Positions 1-8,321 of a stretch of 64,000 bases of DNA are shown one piece after another. The DNA is from Fimbriimonadia bacterium (lineage in GTDB: Bacteria > Armatimonadota > Fimbriimonadia > Fimbriimonadales > Fimbriimonadaceae): contig JAUICQ010000005.1 in the NCBI GenBank assembly GCA_030427425.1, forward strand, positions 83,772 through 147,771. The letters are read 5' to 3'. Position 1 is the stretch's first letter. Each line of letters opens with the position of its first letter. The position numbers and the translations under genes were made by a program. Under the pieces are notes generated by a model. That model saw nothing but the letters and a program-made list of their open reading frames with translations, searched no databases and had not been told where the DNA came from.

Positions 1-511
1 AGCAGTAGCCAACATCTAAACCAGTTTCAAAAATCCTAGCTAAGGTAATAGATCCACTATACTTGGACACAGAGGTATTCATTACCTTGCTGTTATCATC
101 TTTGCTCCCAGTTAATTTATTATTATTATATCTAAGATTTAGGGTGTCTAAAAAACTAATCCTACCACCAAAATTTTCCACTCCAAGATACACAGAGCTA
201 TAGTTGATATACCAACGGTTATACTTCAAATTTAAACTTAACGGATTAGGTTCTGAATCTGGATAAGTACATCCCTCTGGGAGATTCACAAAGTTTAATG
301 CTTTAGGTGCCGTGAGCACTTTTCCATCTACAGCTTCAGTACTTTCATTAGTTAAAACATGTTGATACCGTTCATCTAGAATGCTATACGGTGCACAATC
401 GGGCAGCACCTCAGCAGCGCAAAACAGGACATCCACTAAACCAATCCCTAACCATATAAAGATGCTTGTTATTCTGTTATTTGAGTAGAATGATGCCTGA
501 TTTCCTGTCAT
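1..511 (-). CDS. Secreted protein of unknown function (3' end cut by window)
   Basis: An open frame of about 170 codons reads on the minus strand from an ATG at 511 to the window edge without a stop. The N-terminus has a polar stretch, then a hydrophobic segment (IFIWLGIGLVDVLFCAA, about residues 17-33) that looks like a signal peptide, so the product is probably exported. The rest is rich in Asn, Tyr and Ser with alternating polar/hydrophobic residues, as in beta-rich surface or outer-membrane proteins (for example LKYNRWYINYSSVYLG). I recognise no family. It is divergent from the prenyl synthase gene, with about 120 bases between the two starts. The start is the first ATG before the hydrophobic segment; no strong ribosome binding site is visible. 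Confidence 0.6.
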   Translation of the reverse strand, partial: MTGNQASFYSNNRITSIFIWLGIGLVDVLFCAAEVLPDCAPYSILDERYQHVLTNESTEAVDGKVLTAPKALNFVNLPEGCTYPDSEPNPLSLNLKYNRWYINYSSVYLGVENFGGRISFLDTLNLRYNNNKLTGSKDDNSKVMNTSVSKYSGSITLARIFETGLDVGYC

Positions 512-631
512 ATTTGTAAGCAATATTACCTGTATAAAGTTGAACTTTTATACATTTTATTTAATTTTCCGGATAAATCTTATCTATTATAAGCACAACA
601 TAAAAATCATGAACTGGGTAGAATTAAAAGA

Positions 632-1531
632 ATGATCACCTGCACTTCTACAGAACCTGAAATGCTGATTCTCGACACCTGGAAAAATGTAATTGAAACC
701 AGATTAGCCGAACTTTTCACAATTACAGATAACACAACAGCAGAATTAACAGAAGCTATGAGGTACGCCACCCTCAACGGTGGCAAACGGATCCGCCCCC
801 TTTTCACACTAGCCTCTACGCTTGCAGTTGGCGGAGACGTTAACAAAGCAGTTGATGCCGCCTGTGCTATAGAAATAATCCACTGCTTTTCATTAATCCA
901 TGACGATCTCCCCGCTATAGATAACGATAGCCTACGAAGAGGAAAACCTACTGTACATGTTGCTTACGGAGAAGCTGTGGCTCTTCTTGCAGGAGATGCG
1001 CTACTTGCAAAAGCTTTTGAAATACTAGCACATATGAACCTAGATGCCACCATATCTCTCAATTGTATTAAAGAAATTTCTAAAAACATAGGCGCTAACG
1101 GATTAGTTGGTGGAGAGACCTTAGACGTTCTTAGTGAAGGGAAAAAAGTTAGTTATGAAACCGTACATACCATCCATAAACAGAAAACAGCATCTCTCAT
1201 TAAAACAGCCTGTGCAGTTGGGGCCATAATCGGAGGAGCTACACCAGATGAACTAGAATCGATTAAAAAATTTGGTGAAGATGCCGGAATCGCTTTTCAA
1301 ATCAAAGATGATATCCTCAACTTAACATCCACAGCAAAACAACTTGGAAAAGGAGTGCAAACCGATATCACTAAAGAGAAGGCTACCTACCCTGCTATTT
1401 GCGGATTAGAAAATTCTATAAAGGCCTGTGAAGAGTACATCTACCTCGCAAGACGGAATCTGAAAAATTTATCCGGGAAGACAGCCACATTACAACACCT
1501 TGCTCAAATATGTTTCGATAGAAGTAACTAA
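632..1531 (+). CDS. ispA: Polyprenyl (farnesyl/geranylgeranyl) diphosphate synthase
   Basis: Condenses isopentenyl diphosphate with allylic diphosphates to give C15-C20 prenyl chains for quinones and undecaprenyl carriers; cytosolic. The first Asp-rich motif is DDLPAIDND (D91, D92), followed by the usual RRGKPT. The second motif reads DDILN (D226-N230), so the last Asp of the canonical DDxxD is Asn. KxxTD and the C-terminal LGKGVQTDITKEKATYP match the family, and 299 residues is the normal length. An alternative start at 662 (MLILDTWKN) looks closer to typical N-termini. It lies 3 bases before a methyltransferase gene and is probably cotranscribed with it. Chain length (C15 or C20) cannot be decided from sequence alone. 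Confidence 0.9.
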   Translation: MITCTSTEPEMLILDTWKNVIETRLAELFTITDNTTAELTEAMRYATLNGGKRIRPLFTLASTLAVGGDVNKAVDAACAIEIIHCFSLIHDDLPAIDNDSLRRGKPTVHVAYGEAVALLAGDALLAKAFEILAHMNLDATISLNCIKEISKNIGANGLVGGETLDVLSEGKKVSYETVHTIHKQKTASLIKTACAVGAIIGGATPDELESIKKFGEDAGIAFQIKDDILNLTSTAKQLGKGVQTDITKEKATYPAICGLENSIKACEEYIYLARRNLKNLSGKTATLQHLAQICFDRSN

Positions 1532-1534
1532 CAG

Positions 1535-2275
1535 ATGAACACTACGGAGAATGTATATAATAAAGTTGCGCCATTTTATGATGTACTGATGGCTCATGTA
1601 CCATACCATCAATGGAGTAAGTACCTACAGGAAATTTATAAGTTTTATAATTTCCAACCCCAAAGCGCACTCGACTTATGTTGCGGAACAGGACTCTTCA
1701 CATTCTATCTTGCAGCAAGAGGATACAAAACTTACGGAATAGATAATTCCGAAGAGATGATTAAAATTGCTAAAGAGAATGCTGCAGAATTTGATATGGA
1801 TATCAGCTTCATCTGCAGTAATGTTACCAACTTCACGATAGATGAAAAGTTCTGTACAGCAACTTGCTTTTTCGATAGTATTAATCATATTCTGGATGAA
1901 AATGATGTTCTCAACACATTTCAAAACACCTACCAACATCTAAAAGCAGGCGGCATGTTTGTTTTCGATGTTAATACTGAAAAAGCATATAAAACAGGCA
2001 TGTTTAATCAGGAGTATAAGTGTCCATCCGATATCCTAAGCTATAAATGGGAAAGTAAATACAATGCCTCAATCGGCATTATTAATGTAGATATGAATTT
2101 CTATTGGCAGGGAGAAAAAGTAGACGTAGTCCATTCACAAAAATACTACCCGCCAGAAGTATTGCAAAACTTACTACAAAAATCCGGATTCTCCAAAATT
2201 GATATTTATGAAAGCTATGCATTCCAGTCGCCTAATAAGGAGAGCGATAGAATCCATATCGTGGCAATTAGATAG
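1535..2275 (+). CDS. Class I SAM-dependent methyltransferase
   Basis: Small soluble methyltransferase of 246 residues. SAM-binding motif I is LDLCCGTG (residues 46-53), followed by an acidic residue at the end of strand 2 (YGID70). A post-motif region FCTATCFFDSINHIL and LKAGGMFVFDVN fit the Methyltransf_11/25 fold. The substrate is unknown. It follows the prenyl synthase by 3 bases in the same direction, so a quinone- or isoprenoid-related methylation is conceivable, but the sequence is not a clear UbiE/MenG. Its TAG stop directly abuts the stop codon of the convergent amidohydrolase gene, with no base between. Confidence 0.8.
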   Translation: MNTTENVYNKVAPFYDVLMAHVPYHQWSKYLQEIYKFYNFQPQSALDLCCGTGLFTFYLAARGYKTYGIDNSEEMIKIAKENAAEFDMDISFICSNVTNFTIDEKFCTATCFFDSINHILDENDVLNTFQNTYQHLKAGGMFVFDVNTEKAYKTGMFNQEYKCPSDILSYKWESKYNASIGIINVDMNFYWQGEKVDVVHSQKYYPPEVLQNLLQKSGFSKIDIYESYAFQSPNKESDRIHIVAIR

Positions 2276-3421
2276 TTAAACCCATTCCAAACAAGTAATA
2301 TCAGCCCGATTGATTAATTCCTGACTATCCAATACCCCTGCTACATTTATCTTCAGCAACTTAGGAGAACAGCCGACCCCAATTCTCCAATCATCAAATC
2401 CGATTGATGCTGCACCCATCGTAGTAGCCATGTTCCACACTTCTTCTGCATACACTTCTCTATTTCTAAGCTTACTTACATGGAGGCACTCTTCCATCTC
2501 CTTAAAGTAATTAATCACGCCACCACTAGCAGGAGAATCCATCCCCAGACCAACCCTTATACCAGCATCTAACATCTCACGAATCGGAGCTATTGGGCAC
2601 TGGAGTCGTGTATTACTACGCGGACAGTGTGCAACGGTGGCTCCCGCTTCTGCAATCCGTTCTACATCTTGTTCCAGAAGCGCACAACAGTGCACCAGCT
2701 GAACATCCCGCTTGATAACACCCAGCCTATCAACATATTCAAATACTCTTTCACCAGTACTCTTCACTCGGCTATGATGTTCTTTGGCAAATTCTGCAAT
2801 CTTACCCTTATTCTCCAGAAAAAATTCATCCTCTAATTCAGTCTCTGCTAAATGGATGCTATAAGGTTCATCCACACCAGCAAAATACCTAAGCATACTC
2901 TCCTCTACAGTATACGGAGCATGCGGACTAAGTATTACTCTGCCACCAAAACCCTCTTCGTTCTTCTTCTTATCAGCTTCTGCTTTTTCTAGATAGAATT
3001 CTGCCGATTCCGGTCTTGGAACGGTTAGCACTTCTTGATAGACAACACCCCCTAACTGGTGCATTTTCATGGCTTTTCCAGAAAACGGTCTATCGGAAAT
3101 CTCTCCGATTAATCCTATACCGCTCTTATAATTCTCTTCAGCAGCTACGTGGGTCCATTCATCAACCTCTTGGAGATCTTCTGTAAGTTTAGACGCTGCT
3201 AAAGCTTGGATCCACTCCCAATAAGCTGGTTGATGCAACTTATCCAAGTATCCACGATACTCTAAATGAGAGTGTGCATTTACAAAAGCTGGGGATAAGA
3301 TATATTTTTCAGGAATCCCTGTGTGGGGTCGAATCTCAGTAATTATACTGTCCTCAATGAGAACCTCTAAACCAAATTCTATCTTCCCATCTATGAGGAT
3401 GCCATACGGTCTCAATAACAT
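2276..3421 (-). CDS. Amidohydrolase of the aminodeoxyfutalosine/cytosine deaminase type
   Basis: Metal-dependent amidohydrolase of 381 residues with all expected ligands: HxH (H50, H52 in NAHSH), H167 in SPHAPYT, H190 and E193 in IHLAETE, H244 in VHCC, and D295 in GMDS. The HCPRSN segment (H265) is shared with the TrzN/MtaD/aminodeoxyfutalosine deaminase group. The compact N-terminal beta cap and AFVNAHSHLEY most resemble deaminases of the futalosine menaquinone pathway. With a prenyl synthase and a methyltransferase next door, a role in menaquinone synthesis is a reasonable inference; no other futalosine gene (mqnA-D) is in the window. Other purine or pyrimidine deaminase activity is possible. 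Confidence 0.75.
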   Translation of the reverse strand: MLLRPYGILIDGKIEFGLEVLIEDSIITEIRPHTGIPEKYILSPAFVNAHSHLEYRGYLDKLHQPAYWEWIQALAASKLTEDLQEVDEWTHVAAEENYKSGIGLIGEISDRPFSGKAMKMHQLGGVVYQEVLTVPRPESAEFYLEKAEADKKKNEEGFGGRVILSPHAPYTVEESMLRYFAGVDEPYSIHLAETELEDEFFLENKGKIAEFAKEHHSRVKSTGERVFEYVDRLGVIKRDVQLVHCCALLEQDVERIAEAGATVAHCPRSNTRLQCPIAPIREMLDAGIRVGLGMDSPASGGVINYFKEMEECLHVSKLRNREVYAEEVWNMATTMGAASIGFDDWRIGVGCSPKLLKINVAGVLDSQELINRADITCLEWV

Positions 3422-3497
3422 AGGTAGAGTTTACTCTTAGACGCCCAGAGAATGATATTATTGAGCAAATCTCATTGAATTTTGGTAACCTAAAAGT

Positions 3498-3959
3498 ATG
3501 CAATACTGGCTTATGAAATCGGAACCCGATGTGTACAGCATCCAAGATTTAAAACGGGACAAAACTGCTATGTGGGAAGGGTGCAGAAACTATCAGGTAC
3601 GGAACATGCTACGCGATTCTATGCAGATTAACGACCTTGCTTTTTTCTACCACTCTAATGCAAAACCTTCGGGCATAGTTGGCATTATGAAAATAGTTAG
3701 CCATGCCTACCCAGACCCCACCCAGTTTGAAAAAGAGAGCGAGTACTACGACGAAAAATCGAGCAGAGAGAATCCGCGCTGGTATGTTCGTGATGTAGAA
3801 TTTGTTGAAGAATTTTCAGATACCATAACTCTACAGGACATGAGAGAAATTCCAGAATTAAATGAGATGCTCGTTTTAAGAAAGGGGCAACGATTAAGCA
3901 TTACCCCTGTTTCCCCTGAAGAATGGAAATCGGTTATCGGGCTAGATCATAAAAAATAA
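3498..3959 (+). CDS. EVE domain protein
   Basis: A 153-residue protein covering a single EVE domain, the PUA-like fold that binds modified bases in RNA or DNA. The start MQYWLMKSEPDVYSIQDL, the WEGCRNYQVRNMLR segment and FYHSNAKPSGIVGI are hallmark stretches of the family. The exact ligand is unknown; family members are linked to tRNA modification or modified-DNA recognition. It is divergent from the amidohydrolase (77 bases apart) and convergent with a lipoprotein gene 17 bases downstream. Nothing in the sequence suggests an unusual variant. Confidence 0.9.
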   Translation: MQYWLMKSEPDVYSIQDLKRDKTAMWEGCRNYQVRNMLRDSMQINDLAFFYHSNAKPSGIVGIMKIVSHAYPDPTQFEKESEYYDEKSSRENPRWYVRDVEFVEEFSDTITLQDMREIPELNEMLVLRKGQRLSITPVSPEEWKSVIGLDHKK

Positions 3960-3976
3960 TCTAACCCAACAATTTA

Positions 3977-5188
3977 CTATTCGTCAAAATTCACATCATC
4001 GGGCTCTACACCATAGAGGAAATCAGTAGAATCATCAGAGGAATCAGATCGTGTTTTTCCGGTACTGCTACCAAATATTTTATGCGCAGCATAGAACAAT
4101 CTCTTCTCTTTACTTATTCTCATCATGTACAATCCTTTCCCTGGAATATATCCCCAACCACTAAACTGCTGACCGTACTTATTGCTGGAGAGTGAGAATA
4201 ATTTTTTATGAAGATTTGCATCCGATGCAAGATTTAAAGTATTTAAGTTTATGGTAAAGAATTCATTTGCATTCTTTACCTGTGCATCATTATGATAAAC
4301 CCTAACTGTATTTTCATCAGTCACTTCCCCTAAATACGGCAAACCTAATACGTACAAACTAACCTTGCTTCCTTTTTCTAGCGATGTACATACCCCACAG
4401 ATGGATTCATTATAGAAATAGTACTTCACTTCTTTATTATCTATTTTTGGACGACTAATACCGCCTAAATTTAGTGATGAAAGATCCACCAAATAGAGTC
4501 CGGAAGATATCCCGACCCAAGTTGGGACCTTCTCTTTGCTTAAAATAGTAGCTTCTTCTGTATCCTTAACAGAATCGCTTGGGAGTTCCACTAATATCGT
4601 ACTGGGGCTACCGTACTTGGATGGAATATCTAGATCGAACACAACGGTATTACTTGGACTCACTTTTTTATTTCTGTAATAAGCACCATGACCAGACTTA
4701 ATCATCACATCCTTTACTCTGATAGAAATACTAGTAATCTTACACTGCTTAGCATTATCTTTCAACTGAAATTGTAGGGGAACAATAGTATTCCCAGGCT
4801 TGTTTAACAATATCTGCTTCTCATCTGTATCTGTATAAGAACCCTTATCCGTTTTGATATCAATCTTATCAACTATAAGATACTTTTCATAGTCTGCAGA
4901 TTCCGCGGTTGGAACATGGAAATAAATTTTAACAAAATGACTCTTACCATAATCATATCTCTTCTGGGAATGAACTGTTGCTTGCTGTTTATCTGAAGAG
5001 GCTTTCTGGGATGTACCACTAGATGATGCACCAGAGGCAGATGTTTCATCTGATGATGGCGAATTAGAGGCACTAGATCCATTGGCAGATCCTGCTCCGC
5101 TACAACTACATCCAAGTATTACACCTAGTATGGCCAGTAGGCCACCTTTAAATTTTCCATTCTTTTTATTAATATTTAACATACTCAT
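3977..5188 (-). CDS. Lipoprotein of unknown function with Ser/Ala/Gly-rich linker
   Basis: 403 residues. The N-terminus is basic, then hydrophobic (GGLLAILGVILGC), with a lipobox ending at C27, so it is probably a lipid-anchored envelope protein. A low-complexity Ser/Ala/Gly/Thr linker follows (about residues 29-70). The remainder is predicted beta-rich with no motif I recognise. The linker implies a globular domain held away from the membrane. The gene is alone, convergent with the EVE gene, and followed on its 5' side by a 310-base gap before dnaA. Confidence 0.75.
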   Translation of the reverse strand: MSMLNINKKNGKFKGGLLAILGVILGCSCSGAGSANGSSASNSPSSDETSASGASSSGTSQKASSDKQQATVHSQKRYDYGKSHFVKIYFHVPTAESADYEKYLIVDKIDIKTDKGSYTDTDEKQILLNKPGNTIVPLQFQLKDNAKQCKITSISIRVKDVMIKSGHGAYYRNKKVSPSNTVVFDLDIPSKYGSPSTILVELPSDSVKDTEEATILSKEKVPTWVGISSGLYLVDLSSLNLGGISRPKIDNKEVKYYFYNESICGVCTSLEKGSKVSLYVLGLPYLGEVTDENTVRVYHNDAQVKNANEFFTINLNTLNLASDANLHKKLFSLSSNKYGQQFSGWGYIPGKGLYMMRISKEKRLFYAAHKIFGSSTGKTRSDSSDDSTDFLYGVEPDDVNFDE

Positions 5189-5498
5189 ATCTGAATGTAG
5201 AGTACCTTTACAGAAATGAAAATATATACTTTTCGGCTAATTTCTTGGACTAATTGACATTAAAAATTATAGTGTGAACAAGAAGCACCTAACGAACAGG
5301 ATCCCCTGCGAGGATGACTCGGGGTGGGGAGTAGATTGATAGTTTCCACTATAAATTAATAGATTCCACCCCCCTAATATCAACTTAAACTTTCATATGC
5401 AGAGCCACATCTACCACCCATTTCCCCACTAGACCGTCATTCTGGAACGCGATCCCCCCGCAAACACAGGGGAGACAAAGTGGATCAAACTGCCTACC
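5189..5498. other. Intergenic gap with degenerate palindrome remnants
   Basis: 310 bases between a lipoprotein gene and dnaA. No convincing open frame and no DnaA-box cluster is seen. GC-richer islands (5297-5330, 5433-5475) contain phrases such as CCGTCATTCTGGAACGCGATCC that resemble worn copies of the palindromic elements found intact at 10.7, 12.5 and 37.8 kb. A TTGACA hexamer at 5254-5259 lacks a well-spaced -10. Confidence 0.4.
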
Positions 5499-6968
5499 TT
5501 ACACTTCTAATTGAAAATCTCTTATAATGGAATTGATATCTGTTCTTAAACACTGATCATGCACTATCATATCACTTATCTTCTGATAAGCATGCATTAT
5601 CGATGTATGATCCCTATTGCTAAAATAACTTCCTATGTGTTTCCAGCTATCACCGGTAATCTGACGAGTAATGTAAATCGCCACGTGCCTAGCGTGAGCA
5701 ATCGGCGCCTTTCTCGATCCTCCTCTTATTGCATCGATAGGAATATTATAATGCTTTGAGACCAGTTCCGTAATCTGCTGTGTGCTAGGTCTACTCTTAG
5801 AACTTGTATGATAATAAGAATCGGTAACGTGCTTAGCTAATTCTATGCTGATTTTAGAATTCTCCAAACTTGCCTGAGCAGCCAACTTGATTAATGCTCC
5901 CTCAAGGATACGGATATTTCCAGGGACTCTTTCTGCTAAAAACATTGCAATGGCAGGTTCTAAATCCACCCCTTCCTGTTTAGCTTTACTAAGCAGAATA
6001 GCACATCTTGTCTCAGTATCTGGAGGTGAAATATCAGCAACTAAACCAGCTTCAAACCTAGATCTCAATCGTTCGTCCATTAAGAACAATTCCCTAGGAG
6101 GCCTATCGGAACAGAGCACCACCTGCTTCCCTATACTGTGCATATAGTTAAAAGTATGGAAAATCTCTTCCTGAGTTTTATCCTTTCCTGCTATAAACTG
6201 GATATCGTCTACAAGCCATATCCCTATGTTACGCTGGGCTTTTCTAAACTGTTCAATTTTATTATTTTGAAGAGCATGTACAAACTCTTCTGCAAACTGC
6301 TGAGCCGATACATAATTAACAGTTAGCTTAGGATACCGTAATCTAGCTTCCTGAGCAATGGAATGCAGCAAGTGGGTTTTTCCCAAACCGGAAGGGCCGT
6401 AAATGAAGAGCGGATTATACTTCTTACCCGGCTCACCCGCTACCGACTTCGCACCAGCAAAAGCCAACCTGTTACTCTGCCCCACAATAAATGTATCGAA
6501 TCTGTATTTGTTATTTGGAGTAAATTTTTCTATAGCATTATTACTAGCAATGCTTGTGACTACTTTCTGAGGAGAATCTAACGGATTACTGGCTTCCCTG
6601 TTTACCGTATTGATAGAAACAGCTTCGGCACAATTAGTGTTGCTCTTTTTTAAAGGCATGTTACAAAGAGTAATACTTAACTGTATGGAATCATCTAAAA
6701 ACAACGATAACAACTCGCGTATCTTGTCCGCGTACTTATCCTTCACCCACTCCTGGACAAATGCGCCAGGAGCTTCTATCTCCACAAGCCCTTTCTCATA
6801 TTTCACTGGTTTTAGCGTTTTGATAAATCTGTCTAGTACAGCGGCAGAAAGGTCGTCGCTAATGGCATCTATGACATCTTTCCAGATGCTTTCCAATGTT
6901 ATACTGTTCGCTTGATCGTCTAGAGAATACTGCTTTATCATTTTTATATGAAACTCCGATAGGGGCAA
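5499..6968 (-). CDS. dnaA: Chromosomal replication initiator DnaA
   Basis: AAA+ ATPase that binds DnaA boxes and melts the origin. Domain I covers about residues 20-100 (SIWKDVIDAI...), then a linker, then the ATPase with Walker A GPSGLGKTHLL (191-201), Walker B WLVDDIQF and the sensor region. Domain IV ends with the DnaA signature NRDHTSIMHA near the C-terminus. 489 residues is normal. The N-terminus could begin at M1 or at M10 (MIKQYSLDDQA). No dnaN, rpmH or other origin-linked gene is adjacent, so dnaA may not mark the origin here. Confidence 0.95.
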   Translation of the reverse strand: MPLSEFHIKMIKQYSLDDQANSITLESIWKDVIDAISDDLSAAVLDRFIKTLKPVKYEKGLVEIEAPGAFVQEWVKDKYADKIRELLSLFLDDSIQLSITLCNMPLKKSNTNCAEAVSINTVNREASNPLDSPQKVVTSIASNNAIEKFTPNNKYRFDTFIVGQSNRLAFAGAKSVAGEPGKKYNPLFIYGPSGLGKTHLLHSIAQEARLRYPKLTVNYVSAQQFAEEFVHALQNNKIEQFRKAQRNIGIWLVDDIQFIAGKDKTQEEIFHTFNYMHSIGKQVVLCSDRPPRELFLMDERLRSRFEAGLVADISPPDTETRCAILLSKAKQEGVDLEPAIAMFLAERVPGNIRILEGALIKLAAQASLENSKISIELAKHVTDSYYHTSSKSRPSTQQITELVSKHYNIPIDAIRGGSRKAPIAHARHVAIYITRQITGDSWKHIGSYFSNRDHTSIMHAYQKISDMIVHDQCLRTDINSIIRDFQLEV

Positions 6969-7249
6969 CTTAAATTATACTCTGGAATCGATGTTTCTCT
7001 CAGCATCAACATATAGGACTTTCGTCAAAAAAACCACGATTTGTACCATTTTTAGACAAGATTCTTACTCTATAACAACTATATTATCCTAGAAAATTTT
7101 TTATTTTTTTTATTTTTTTAAATCCTGTATTAATCACTTTTTCATATATCTATAAAAACAACTTCACAATATGCCACTAGACCCAAAATATAATATTAAT
7201 ACCGTAGTTTAATGGTATCATATTAAAGTATATAGATAATTGTAGACTA
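6969..7249. other. AT-rich spacer between dnaA and the Lon-like lipoprotein gene
   Basis: 281 bases of divergent promoter region, very AT-rich, with long T/A runs at 7088-7120 of the kind that can act as a duplex-unwinding element. I searched by eye for TTATCCACA-like DnaA boxes on both strands and saw none, so there is no positive support for an origin. Promoters for dnaA and for the lipoprotein gene must lie here but no consensus pair stands out. Confidence 0.35.
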
Positions 7250-8233
7250 ATGCTTTATAAAGACAAATACTTAAACATTTTTTTGTTTATTTCGAGAGAT
7301 TTCATAACATATAAACTGATTTGCTGCCTTTTAATATTTAATTTAAATATATTAGGATGTTCAAGTCCTACCGAAAAACAAAAAACGTCTCCTACTTACT
7401 CAACTAGCACTAAGGAGACAAGCAATCCGCCATCCCAAGTAAATGAGCCCAGTGTTAATATTCAAGAATCAAAAACTGTAGTAACAGACTTACCAACCTC
7501 TATAGACAATCCCACACATAGCTCTATTACTAGAGTAATCACTACCGAATGTCTAGAAATTACATATGACACTCATCCCAATTCTAAAATATATGAAGTA
7601 CAGTTTATTGAAAACGATGGAATTAACACACTAGAAAGCGATACAAAACGATATATAGAAAAAATTGCTATAGACATTGATATAGCATCGCAAAAATACA
7701 ACCTCCCTACCAACTTCTTATTCAACGGACTCCTCTCTATTAAGAAAATCAGTGATGGATCCTTCGAAAAAAAAAGCCTAGGATTCAGCATTTTTACTGG
7801 CATTATTTCTGCAGTAACGGGGCTGCCTATACCTGAAAAGCTATTCATGGCAGGCTGTATTCAAAATTCGTTCAATACTTCAAAAATTGATATTAATTCT
7901 GTACGAGATACATTCAATAAAGCAGTACAACAGAATGGTACATATCTATGTTTGCCTTTCGATAATTTAGCAGATATTATGTCAGTTTTATCCAGCAAAC
8001 TTACTGAAATGGTAGAGGAAAAATCGGAGGGTTCACATATAGCCCAAGATCTACTAAACTCCTTAGAAAAAGCAGAACAAGAAATGATAAGTAAAGAGAA
8101 TGAGAATAATCAACCTATTTCCACCATCTTAGAACTCTTTAAAGATCTTAAACAAGTATTCCTTCCAAACATTCATCTAATAAGTAATACAGAAGAGCTA
8201 TATGAGACGGTATTCAATAAACAAATTCACTAA
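7250..8233 (+). CDS. Lipoprotein with Lon-type (S16) protease-like domain, probably inactive copy
   Basis: 327 residues. A hydrophobic segment ends in a lipobox (NILGC, C37), followed by a Thr/Ser-rich linker, so the product is probably membrane-anchored. The C-terminal half matches the Lon proteolytic domain by eye: KKSLGFSIFTGIISAVTG (S176) aligns with the GPSAG...ALVSALTG stretch of Lon, LPIPEKLFMAG with RPVRRDVAMTG, LCLPFDNLAD with VLIPEENVKD, and the terminal IHLISNTEELYETVF with the last Lon strand. The catalytic Lys expected 43 residues after Ser appears replaced (T221 in my alignment, with K224 close by), so it may be a pseudoprotease. No ATPase domain is present. It is followed by a paralogue 88 bases downstream. 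Anchor and homology to its neighbour are seen; S16 membership is inference. Confidence 0.75.
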   Translation: MLYKDKYLNIFLFISRDFITYKLICCLLIFNLNILGCSSPTEKQKTSPTYSTSTKETSNPPSQVNEPSVNIQESKTVVTDLPTSIDNPTHSSITRVITTECLEITYDTHPNSKIYEVQFIENDGINTLESDTKRYIEKIAIDIDIASQKYNLPTNFLFNGLLSIKKISDGSFEKKSLGFSIFTGIISAVTGLPIPEKLFMAGCIQNSFNTSKIDINSVRDTFNKAVQQNGTYLCLPFDNLADIMSVLSSKLTEMVEEKSEGSHIAQDLLNSLEKAEQEMISKENENNQPISTILELFKDLKQVFLPNIHLISNTEELYETVFNKQIH

Positions 8234-8321
8234 CAAACCGGAGACTAGTAGCATGAATGCTAAATTAGTTAAGGAAATATACTTATGAAACTTATCAACC
8301 AGGATTTTTGTTTACAATTAT

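Noticed and set aside
7201..7235. tRNA-like phrase (TAGTTTAATGGTAT)
   Set aside because: It resembles a D-arm but no acceptor, anticodon or T-arm follows.
6969..7249. Replication origin next to dnaA
   Set aside because: AT-rich runs are present, but no DnaA-box cluster could be found on either strand.
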